Source: Roseateles_B flavus
GTDB taxonomy: Bacteria; Pseudomonadota; Gammaproteobacteria; Burkholderiales; Burkholderiaceae_C
DNA: 64,000 nt
Assembly: GCF_039872765.1 (NCBI RefSeq)
Contig: NZ_JBDPZC010000007.1
Span: 62,001 to 126,000, forward strand
Direction of reading: 5' to 3'
Part shown: piece after piece, positions 35,098 to 42,275 of the stretch
How the letters are laid out: the number at the start of each line of letters is the position of its first letter
Position numbering within the stretch: the stretch's first letter is position 1
Program-made: the position numbers and the translations under genes
Notes under the pieces: generated by a model
Databases searched by the model: none
Seen by the model: the letters and a program-made list of their open reading frames with translations, nothing else
Told to the model about the DNA's origin: nothing

Positions 35098-36468
35098 ATG
35101 TCTGCCCCGTCCCTACGCATCGCCTTGATCAGCGAACACGCCTCACCCCTGGCCCTGGCAGGCAGCGTCGACTCGGGCGGGCAGAACGTCTACGTCGCCA
35201 AGGTGGCGACAGCGCTGGCGCGCCGCGGCCACCAGGTGCTGGTGCTGACACGCCGGGACAGCCCCGACCTGCCGGCCCGGCAGACGCTGGGCCCGGGTGT
35301 GCAGGTCTGCCATCTGGACGCGGGCCCGCCCCGCTTCGTGCCCAAGGAACAGCTGCTGCCCTGGATGCCCGCCTTCGAGGCCCAGGCGCGCGAGCTGCTG
35401 AGCGCTCGCGCGCCCTGCGACGTGGTGCATGCCAACTTCTTCATGTCGGGCCTGGTGGGCCTGCAGCTGCAGCGCCGCCTGGACCTGCCGCTGGTCGTCA
35501 CCTTCCATGCCCTGGGCGCGGTGCGCCGCCTGCACCAGGCGGCCAACGATGGCTTCCCGCCCGAGCGCCTGGCCATCGAGCGCCGCGTCGCCCATGCGGC
35601 GGACCGCGTCATCGCCGAATGCCCGCAGGACCGCCTGGACCTGCTGCAGCACTACGAGCTGCCTGCGCGCCGGATCGCCGAGGTGCCTTGCGGCGTCGAC
35701 CTCCATGAGTTCCGGCCCGGCGAGGCTCTCGCCGCGCGCGCGCAGCTGGGCCTGGACCCGCAGGCGTTCATCGTGCTGCAGCTGGGCCGCATGGTGCCGC
35801 GCAAGGGCGTGGACAACGTCATCCAGGCCCTGGCCCGGCTGCCCGCGGGCGGCGGGCGGCGGCAGGCCCGGCTGCTGGTGGTGGGAGGCGAGTCCGAAAA
35901 GCCGGACGAGCGCCTGACGCCCGAGATCGGCCGCCTGCGCGAGCTGGCGCGGCAGCTGGGGGTGGAGGCGCGCGTGCAGTTCGTCGGCCGGCGTGGCCGT
36001 GCCGAGCTGGCGCGCTACTACCAGGCGGCCGATGTCTTCGTGAGCACGCCCTGGTATGAGCCCTTCGGCATCACGCCGTTGGAGAGCATGGCCTGCGCCC
36101 GGCCGGTGGTGGGCAGCGCCGTCGGCGGCATCCAGCACACGGTGGTCGACGGGGTCACGGGCTACCTGGTCCCGCCCAAGGATCCCGTCACCCTGGCCGA
36201 GCACCTGGATTGGCTGCGCACCCATCCGCAGCAGGCCGCCGCCATGGGGCGGGCCGGGCTGCTGCGCGTGCGGCGGATGTTCACCTGGGACCAGGTGGCG
36301 GCCCGGCTGGAGGCGGTCTACCGGCGGGTGCTGGTCGAGCGGCGCCAGCCCGAGGCCGGCGTGGCCCGCGGCCTGGGCTTGCTGAGGCCCCCGAGGGGGC
36401 CGGTGGGCGTGTTCGCGCCCCCGGTGCCCGATCAGCGTCCGGCCGCAGCCTGGGGGTACAAGGCGTGA
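35098..36468 (+). CDS. glycosyltransferase family 4 (sucrose-synthase-like group)
   Basis: A 456-residue GT-B enzyme. The start SLRIALISEHASPLALAGSVDSGGQNVYVAKVATALARRGH, with the GGQNVYV loop, is typical of a GT4 group related to sucrose-phosphate synthase. The donor half has VLQLGRMVPRKGVDNVIQAL, VQFVGRRGRAELARYYQAADVFVSTPWYEPFGITPLE and GYLVPPKDP. It is the first gene of an operon running to 42275 with coupled starts, and its stop overlaps the next GTG (GTGA). A sigma-54-like promoter is placed correctly upstream. Confidence 0.92.
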   Translation: MSAPSLRIALISEHASPLALAGSVDSGGQNVYVAKVATALARRGHQVLVLTRRDSPDLPARQTLGPGVQVCHLDAGPPRFVPKEQLLPWMPAFEAQARELLSARAPCDVVHANFFMSGLVGLQLQRRLDLPLVVTFHALGAVRRLHQAANDGFPPERLAIERRVAHAADRVIAECPQDRLDLLQHYELPARRIAEVPCGVDLHEFRPGEALAARAQLGLDPQAFIVLQLGRMVPRKGVDNVIQALARLPAGGGRRQARLLVVGGESEKPDERLTPEIGRLRELARQLGVEARVQFVGRRGRAELARYYQAADVFVSTPWYEPFGITPLESMACARPVVGSAVGGIQHTVVDGVTGYLVPPKDPVTLAEHLDWLRTHPQQAAAMGRAGLLRVRRMFTWDQVAARLEAVYRRVLVERRQPEAGVARGLGLLRPPRGPVGVFAPPVPDQRPAAAWGYKA

Positions 36469-37061
36469 GCGGCGTGGTGGAAGTCTTCGATCAGCGCATC
36501 GACCAGTTCGGCAAGCGTTCGCGCCGCCGACGCCCGGCATCGGGCCCGGCGGTCGTCTTCCTGCCCGAGGAGGCCTTGGTGACCCCGCCCCTGGACGCCG
36601 AAGCCGAGACCCAGCCGTGGCGGGCCGGCGCCCTGGCGGCCCTGCATGCCTTCCAGGCGCACGGCTATCGGCAGCTGATCCAGGCCCTGCCGGGCGAGCG
36701 CCCGGCCCGCATCCAGCAGGGCCTGCTGCAGCGGCTTGGGCACGAGGCCGATGTCGAGGTCGAGGGCATGCTGCCGCATGTGGAGGTCGAGGACCTGCCG
36801 GCCCTGCTGCGCCAGGCCGCGGCCTCGCAAGGCCTGGACCTGCGCCGGGCCTGGTTCCTCAGCTGGGACGAGGCCCTGGGCGCGGCGGCCCGGCGCTCGG
36901 GCTGCCGCAGCGTGCGTCTCCTGGAACCGGGCCGCCATTCGCGCCGGCGCTGGCCCCTGCTGCGGGGCCATGTGCCCATGAGGCTGATGGAGGCGGTGGT
37001 CTACGTCCTGCGCTGCGACGGTCACCTCGCTGCCGGGCAGTCGCTGCCGGACCCGGCATGA
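36465..37061 (+). CDS. HAD-superfamily phosphatase homologue lacking the active site
   Basis: A 198-residue protein starting at GTG 36465, coupled to the previous stop. Its plan follows GmhB/HisB-type phosphatases: a first strand (AVVFLPEEALVTPP), a cap-proximal part (WRAGALAALHAFQAHGYRQLIQAL) and a late strand (AWFLSWDEALGAAARRSGCRSVRLLEPG). The catalytic DxDGT motif of strand 1 is replaced by LPEEALV, and the late GDxxxD motif is replaced by SWDEA. The real GmhB at 54223 keeps both. It is therefore probably a non-catalytic pseudo-phosphatase or a decaying paralogue. The frame is intact and the codon use normal, which argues for a retained function. Similarity is judged by eye. Confidence 0.6.
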   Translation: MSGVVEVFDQRIDQFGKRSRRRRPASGPAVVFLPEEALVTPPLDAEAETQPWRAGALAALHAFQAHGYRQLIQALPGERPARIQQGLLQRLGHEADVEVEGMLPHVEVEDLPALLRQAAASQGLDLRRAWFLSWDEALGAAARRSGCRSVRLLEPGRHSRRRWPLLRGHVPMRLMEAVVYVLRCDGHLAAGQSLPDPA

Positions 37062-38188
37062 GCGCCGTCGCGAATTCCCCGTGTGCGCCGGCCTGGGGCC
37101 AGGCGCGTCGCGTGCTGCTGCTGCGCCTGGATGGCCTGGGCGACGTGCTGATGAGCACACCTGCCATGGCCGCCGTGCGGGAGAGCCTGCCGCAGGCCCG
37201 GCTGACCCTGCTGGCCTCGCCGGCCGGCGCGAGCCTGGCGCCGCACCTGCCCTGGCTGGATCAGGTGCTGAGCTACGAGGCGCCCTGGGTGAAGCCCGCC
37301 ACCGCGGCGCCCGACCGCCCGGTGGGCGAGGCGGACGAAGCCCTGCTGCAGCGGCTCCGCCAGGAGCGCTTCGATGCCGCCATCATCTTCAGCACCTGCA
37401 CGCAGAGCGCGCTGCCGGCGGCCCTCATGTGCCGCCTGGCCGGCATCCCGCTGCGCCTGGCCCATGCCCGCGAGAACAGCTACGGCCTGCTGAGCCACCG
37501 GCTGGCGGAGCCCGACGCGCTGAGGCCGACCATGCGGCATGAGGTGCAGCGCCAGCTGGACCTGGTGGCCAGCGTGGGGCTGCACACGGCGGACCCGGGC
37601 CTGCGCTTCACCCTGCGCCCGGCCGACGTCCGGCGCGTGGCCGCGCAACTGGCCGCGGCCGGCCTGGCGCCCGGGCGGCCGTATGTGCTGGTGCATCCGG
37701 GCGCCAGCGCGCCCTCGCGGCGCTATCCCCCTGAAGCCTTTGCCGCGGCAGCGAGGGGCCTGGCCGGTGGTGAGGATGCGTCCGGCCAAGGCGCCCCGGC
37801 CCTCGTGGCCTGCGCAGGCCCGGGCGAGGCAGGCCTGCTGCAGCGCCTCTGCGCGGCCCTGCCGCACCCGCCGCTGCTGCTGCCGGGGACACAGAGCCTG
37901 GGCGAGCTGGCGGCGCTGATCGCGGGCGCCCGGCTGCTGATCGCCAACAACAGCGGGCCGGTGCACCTGGCCGCCGCGCTGGGCACGCCCGTGGTGACGC
38001 TGTATGCCCTGACCAATCCGCAGCACACCCCCTGGCGCGTGAGTGCGCGGGTGCTCAGCCACGAGGTGCCCTGCCGGGACTGCCTGCAGAGTGTCTGCCC
38101 CGAGGGCCACCAGCGCTGCCTCACCGGCGTGCCGCCCGAGGCCGTGGCCGGGGCCGCGCGGGAGCTGCTGGCGGAGGCCGCGCCATGA
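37058..38188 (+). CDS. glycosyltransferase family 9 (heptosyltransferase-like)
   Basis: A 376-residue GT9 enzyme of the ADP-heptose:LPS heptosyltransferase type. It shows RRVLLLRLDGLGDVLMSTPAMAAVRESLPQA, YVLVHPGASAPSRRYPPEAFA and the donor-site run LIAGARLLIANNSGPVHLAAALGTPVVTLY. A cysteine-rich stretch, CRDCLQSVCPEGHQRC, near the end is common in this subgroup. The ATG overlaps the previous stop (ATGA), and its own stop overlaps the next gene. With the hld/gmh genes nearby, ADP-heptose is the likely donor. Confidence 0.9.
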   Translation: MSAVANSPCAPAWGQARRVLLLRLDGLGDVLMSTPAMAAVRESLPQARLTLLASPAGASLAPHLPWLDQVLSYEAPWVKPATAAPDRPVGEADEALLQRLRQERFDAAIIFSTCTQSALPAALMCRLAGIPLRLAHARENSYGLLSHRLAEPDALRPTMRHEVQRQLDLVASVGLHTADPGLRFTLRPADVRRVAAQLAAAGLAPGRPYVLVHPGASAPSRRYPPEAFAAAARGLAGGEDASGQGAPALVACAGPGEAGLLQRLCAALPHPPLLLPGTQSLGELAALIAGARLLIANNSGPVHLAAALGTPVVTLYALTNPQHTPWRVSARVLSHEVPCRDCLQSVCPEGHQRCLTGVPPEAVAGAARELLAEAAP

Positions 38189-39192
38189 GGGGCGTGCCGG
38201 CGCCGCGCCAGCTGCCGCTGCTGGTGTCCGTGGTCCTGCCGACCTACCGCCGGCCGGCCCTGCTGGATCGCTGCCTGCAGGCCCTGATGCGTCAGAGCCT
38301 GGCCACCCACTGCTACGAGATCGTGGTGGTGGACGACGGGCATGAGGAGGCCACCCGGCAGCTCGTCGAGCGCCTGGCGGCCCTGCCGGATGCTCCGGCC
38401 CTGCGCTACCTGCGGCCCGAGCGGGGGCGAGGGCCGGCCGTGGCGCGCAACTGTGGCTGGCGCGCCGCGTGGGCGCCCCTGGTGGCCTTCACCGACGACG
38501 ACACCGTGGCCGATCCCCGCTGGCTTCAACAAGGCCTGCTGGGCATGCGCAGCCAGTGGCTGGCCCTGGCCGGCCAGGTGCGGGTGCCGACCCTCTACGA
38601 ACCCGGCCGCCGCCCCACCGACCATGAGTTGATGACGCAGGGCCTGGAGCACGCCGAGTTCGTCACCGCCAATGCCTTTGTATGGCGGGCGGCGCTGGTC
38701 CTGGTGGGCGGCTTCGACGAGCGCTTCCGGCGCCCCTGGCGCGAGGACTCCGACCTGCAGTTCCGGCTCGAGGCCCTGGGCCCGGTGGGCCGTTGCGACG
38801 CCGCCCTGGTCTGGCACCCGGTGCGCCCCGAGCGCTGGGGCGTGGCCCTGCGCCAGCAGCGCAATGTCTTCTTCGATGCGCTGCTGTACCGCAAGCATCC
38901 GCAGCTGTACCGCGTGCGGGTGCGCCGGCGACCGCCCTGGGACTACTACCTGATCGTGCTGCTGAGCCTGCTCTCCCTGGCCCTGGCCGTGAGCGGCCAG
39001 CCGGCCGCCGCGCTGCTGGGTGGCGGGGCCGCAGCGGGCCTGGTGCTGGCCCTGGCCGGGCGGCGGCTGCGGCCCACGGCGCGCAATCCGGCGCATGTCT
39101 GCGAGGTGCTGCTGACCTCGGCACTGATCCCCTTCCTGTCGGTCTACTGGCGCCTGCGCGGCGCTCTGCATTTCCGGGTCCTCTTCCTATGA
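38185..39192 (+). CDS. glycosyltransferase family 2
   Basis: A 335-residue GT-A enzyme. The nucleotide-sugar site is LVSVVLPTYRRPALLDRCL, the metal site is in LVAFTDDDTVADPRWL, and later WREDSDLQFRLEALG is the ED acid motif. Two hydrophobic helices near the C-terminus (about 258-275 and 278-297, LIVLLSLLSLALAVSG) should anchor it in the inner membrane. It is coupled to both neighbours through ATGA overlaps. Confidence 0.9.
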   Translation: MRGVPAPRQLPLLVSVVLPTYRRPALLDRCLQALMRQSLATHCYEIVVVDDGHEEATRQLVERLAALPDAPALRYLRPERGRGPAVARNCGWRAAWAPLVAFTDDDTVADPRWLQQGLLGMRSQWLALAGQVRVPTLYEPGRRPTDHELMTQGLEHAEFVTANAFVWRAALVLVGGFDERFRRPWREDSDLQFRLEALGPVGRCDAALVWHPVRPERWGVALRQQRNVFFDALLYRKHPQLYRVRVRRRPPWDYYLIVLLSLLSLALAVSGQPAAALLGGGAAAGLVLALAGRRLRPTARNPAHVCEVLLTSALIPFLSVYWRLRGALHFRVLFL

Positions 39193-40364
39193 ATCATTCC
39201 CTGCTGCTGCCGGGGCCGGTGCAGCGCATCGTGGTGCTGCGGGCCCTGGGCCTGGGCGACCTCATCTGTGCCGGCCCGGCCCTGCGCTCGCTGCGCGCCA
39301 CCTTTCCCGAGGCCGGCATCTCCCTGCTGGGCCAGCCCTGGGCGCAGGAGTTCGTGGCCCGCTTCGATGCCCTGGACCACTGGATCGGCTTCCCCGGCTG
39401 GCCGGGCCTGCGCGAGCAGGTACTGCACGCCGAGCGGGTGCCCGCCTTCCTGGCCGACATGCAGCGCCAGCGCTTCGACCTGGCCCTACAGCTGCACGGC
39501 AGCGGCGAGTCCAGCAACGGCCTGCTCGGCCTGCTGGGCGCGCGCCTGTGCGCGGGCTTCCAGCGCTCCGGGGCCTGGGTGCCGCCGGGTCAGGAGGAAC
39601 GCTTCTGCGCCTGGCCTGAGCAGGGGCATGAGAGCCAGCGCCTGCTGGTGCTGTGCCGGCACCTGGGGCTGCAGGCCGTGGACGAGGCCCTGGAGTTCCC
39701 GTTGCGGCCCACGGACCGCCAAACCCTGCTGCAGCTGTGTCCGGAGCTGGACGAGGGCCCACCCTATGTCTGCCTGCATGCGGGCGCCCAGCTGGCCTCG
39801 CGCCGCTGGCCGGCCCAGCGATTCGCTGCGGTGGCGGATGCGCTGTACGACGCCGGCTACCGCATCGTGCTCAGCGGCGGCCCGGCCGAGCTGGCGCTGG
39901 GCCAGCAGCTGGCCGCCCTGATGAGCGTGCCCTGCATCAATCTGGTCGGTCTCACCAATCTCTGGACCCTGGGGGCGCTGATCGCCTCGGCCCGCTGCCT
40001 GATCGCCAACGACACCGGCGTGTCCCACATCGCGGCGGCGCTGCGCGTGCCCAGCCTCATCGTCTCCAGCGGGGGCGATGTGCAGCGCTGGGCGCCGCCG
40101 GACCGCCAGCTGAACCGCGTGCTCAGCAAGCCCGCGCCCTGCCGGCCCTGCGCCCACCAGGACTGCCCGACCGGCCATGGCTGCGCCCATGCGCTGAGCG
40201 TCTACGAGGTGCTGGCGGCGCTGCAGCATCTGCTCGAGCTGCCGCCGCTCAGCGGCGGCTCCGGCCCCCTTGCGGAAGGAACCGAACATGACGCGTCGTC
40301 TGCGCATCCTCACCTGGCACGTCCATGGCAACTACCTCTACAACCTGTCCCAGGTCCCGCATGA
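39189..40364 (+). CDS. glycosyltransferase family 9 (heptosyltransferase-like), second copy
   Basis: A 391-residue GT9 enzyme: RIVVLRALGLGDLICAGPALRSLRATFP, PYVCLHAGAQLASRRWPAQRFA, and SARCLIANDTGVSHIAAALRVPSLIV. A cysteine-bearing loop, CRPCAHQDCPTGHGC, parallels the one in the GT9 at 37058, so the two are probably paralogues acting in sequence. The last 25 residues overlap the next gene's start by 77 bases. ADP-heptose is the inferred donor. Confidence 0.9.
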   Translation: MNHSLLLPGPVQRIVVLRALGLGDLICAGPALRSLRATFPEAGISLLGQPWAQEFVARFDALDHWIGFPGWPGLREQVLHAERVPAFLADMQRQRFDLALQLHGSGESSNGLLGLLGARLCAGFQRSGAWVPPGQEERFCAWPEQGHESQRLLVLCRHLGLQAVDEALEFPLRPTDRQTLLQLCPELDEGPPYVCLHAGAQLASRRWPAQRFAAVADALYDAGYRIVLSGGPAELALGQQLAALMSVPCINLVGLTNLWTLGALIASARCLIANDTGVSHIAAALRVPSLIVSSGGDVQRWAPPDRQLNRVLSKPAPCRPCAHQDCPTGHGCAHALSVYEVLAALQHLLELPPLSGGSGPLAEGTEHDASSAHPHLARPWQLPLQPVPGPA

Positions 40365-41238
40365 CTTCTACCTGCTGAGGGACGCCGCCGGCAGCCCGCA
40401 GCGCAGCGGCCGCTGCGGCCAGCTGCCCTGGGGCGACAACGTGCACGACGCACCGGTGGAGGCCTTGCCCGGCATGCGCTTCGATGCCGTGCTGTACCAG
40501 TCCCGCCAGGCCTGGGACGAGGACCGCCCGCGCTGGCTCAGCCCCGCCCAGCAGGCCCTGCCGCGTCTGGTGCTGGAGCACGACCCGCCCCAGCAGCATC
40601 CCACCAACACCGTGCACTGGGCGGACGACCCGGGCACCGTGCTGGTCCACGTGACGCCCTTCAATGCGTTGATGTGGGACCCGGGCCGCTGCCCGGTGCG
40701 CGTGATCGAACACGGCGTGCGGCCCCTGGACGAGCAGGCCTGGCAGGGCGGCTGGTCGCGTGGCCTGGTGGTCGTCAATCACCTGGCGCGGCGCGGCCGC
40801 CGCCTGGGCTCGGACCTCTACCTGCAGCTGCAGCAGCGCCTGCCGCTGAGCCTGGCTGGCATGGGCAGCGAGGCGCTGCCCGGGGGCCTGGGCGAGATCG
40901 GCCAGCTGCAGCTGCCACGGCTGATGGCCGCCCATCGCTTCTTCTTCCATCCCGTGCGCTACACCAGCCTGGGCCTGGCCCTGATCGAGGCCCTGATGAT
41001 GGGCATGCCGGTGGTGGGGCTGGCGACAACGGAGCTGTCCACCGTCATCCGCAGCGGCGACAACGGCTTCATCGACACCCGCCCCGAGCGCCTGGCCGAG
41101 GCCATGCAGGCCCTGCTGGAGGACCCCGGCCTGGCCGCGCGCTGGGGCCGCGCCGGCCAGCAGATGGCGCGTGAGCGCTTCGGCATCGGACGCTTCGTGG
41201 CGGACTGGCTGCAGCTGTTCCGAGAGGTCTGCGCATGA
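40288..41238 (+). CDS. glycosyltransferase, GT4-like
   Basis: A 316-residue protein starting MTRRLRILTWHVHGNYLYNLSQVPHDFYL, a recognisable start in a family of short GT-B enzymes. The second half has SLGLALIEALMMGMPVVGLATTELSTVI and DNGFIDTRPERLAEAMQALL, a GT4 donor site. GGAAGGAA precedes the ATG at 40288, which lies within the 3' end of the previous gene. An upstream TTG at 40270 is possible. The stop overlaps the UDP-xylose synthase ATG. Confidence 0.82.
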   Translation: MTRRLRILTWHVHGNYLYNLSQVPHDFYLLRDAAGSPQRSGRCGQLPWGDNVHDAPVEALPGMRFDAVLYQSRQAWDEDRPRWLSPAQQALPRLVLEHDPPQQHPTNTVHWADDPGTVLVHVTPFNALMWDPGRCPVRVIEHGVRPLDEQAWQGGWSRGLVVVNHLARRGRRLGSDLYLQLQQRLPLSLAGMGSEALPGGLGEIGQLQLPRLMAAHRFFFHPVRYTSLGLALIEALMMGMPVVGLATTELSTVIRSGDNGFIDTRPERLAEAMQALLEDPGLAARWGRAGQQMARERFGIGRFVADWLQLFREVCA

Positions 41239-42275
41239 GCGCGGCACCGCCCCTTGCGTTGCGGCCCGGCGAGCGCGTGCTGGTGTGCGGCGCCGCGGGC
41301 TTCCTGGGCAGCCATCTGTGCGAGCGCCTGCTGCAGCGCGGCTGCGCCGTGCTGGGCCTGGACAACCTCATCAGCGGCGATCTGCGCAACCTGGTGGCGC
41401 TGCAGGCGTCGGCGCGCTTCGAGTTCCTGCGCCACGACATCTGCAGCCCGCCCCCGCCGCAGGCCGAAGGCGTGAGCCGCATCTTCAACCTGGCCTGCCC
41501 GGCCAGCCCCGCTCACTACCAGCGCATCCCGGTGCAGACGGTGCTGGCCAGCGCGCTGGGCGTCTGGCAGCTGCTGGAGCTGGCGCGCCGCAGCGGTGCC
41601 CGCCTGCTGCAGGCCTCCACCAGCGAGGTCTACGGCGATGCGCAGGAGCACCCGCAGCAGGAGTCGTACTGGGGGCATGTCAACCCGGTCGGCCCTCGTG
41701 CCTGCTATGACGAAGGCAAGCGCTGCGCCGAGGCCCTGATGGTGGCCTATGCCGAGCAGTACGGCACGGAGGTCTGCATCGCCCGGCTCTTCAATACCTA
41801 CGGCCCGCGCCTGCGGCCGGGGGACGGCCGGGTGGTCAGCAACTTCATCGTGCAGGCGCTGCGCGGCGAGCCACTGACGCTCTATGGCGATGGCCAGCAG
41901 ACACGCAGCTTCTGCTATGTGGACGACACGGTGCGCGGCCTCTGCACGCTGATGGAGAGCGGCTGGCGCGGGCCGGTGAACCTGGGCAACCCCTGCGAAT
42001 GCCGCATGGTGGAGCTGGCCCAGCGCGTGCTGGCGGTGACCGGCAGCGCCTCGGCCCTGGTGCACCGGCCCTTGCCGCAGGACGATCCCCGCCGCCGCCG
42101 GCCTGACATCCGCCTGGCCCGCGAGCGGCTGGGCTGGTGGCCCGAGGTCGGCCTGGACGAGGGACTGGCTCACACCGTGAGCTACTTCCGCGAACGCCTG
42201 GGCCTCCGCCGGGCTCAGCGGCCGCAAGCGACGCTGGCGAGGGGTGCCGCGGCCTCGAGCGGTGAGGTCGGCTGA
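41235..42275 (+). CDS. UDP-glucuronate decarboxylase (UDP-xylose synthase)
   Basis: A 346-residue extended SDR enzyme that makes UDP-xylose from UDP-glucuronate. The NAD site is VLVCGAAGFLGSHLCERLL. Hallmarks of the UXS group are IFNLACPASPAHYQ, ASTSEVYGDAQEHPQQE, SYWGHVNPVGPRACYDEGKR (catalytic Tyr and Lys), ARLFNTYGPRLRPGDGRVVSNF and DDTVRGL. It is the last gene of the glycosyltransferase operon. It suggests that xylose, or a sugar derived from it, is part of the glycan. Its last 61 bases overlap the convergent glycosidase-glycosyltransferase gene. Confidence 0.92.
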   Translation: MSAAPPLALRPGERVLVCGAAGFLGSHLCERLLQRGCAVLGLDNLISGDLRNLVALQASARFEFLRHDICSPPPPQAEGVSRIFNLACPASPAHYQRIPVQTVLASALGVWQLLELARRSGARLLQASTSEVYGDAQEHPQQESYWGHVNPVGPRACYDEGKRCAEALMVAYAEQYGTEVCIARLFNTYGPRLRPGDGRVVSNFIVQALRGEPLTLYGDGQQTRSFCYVDDTVRGLCTLMESGWRGPVNLGNPCECRMVELAQRVLAVTGSASALVHRPLPQDDPRRRRPDIRLARERLGWWPEVGLDEGLAHTVSYFRERLGLRRAQRPQATLARGAAASSGEVG

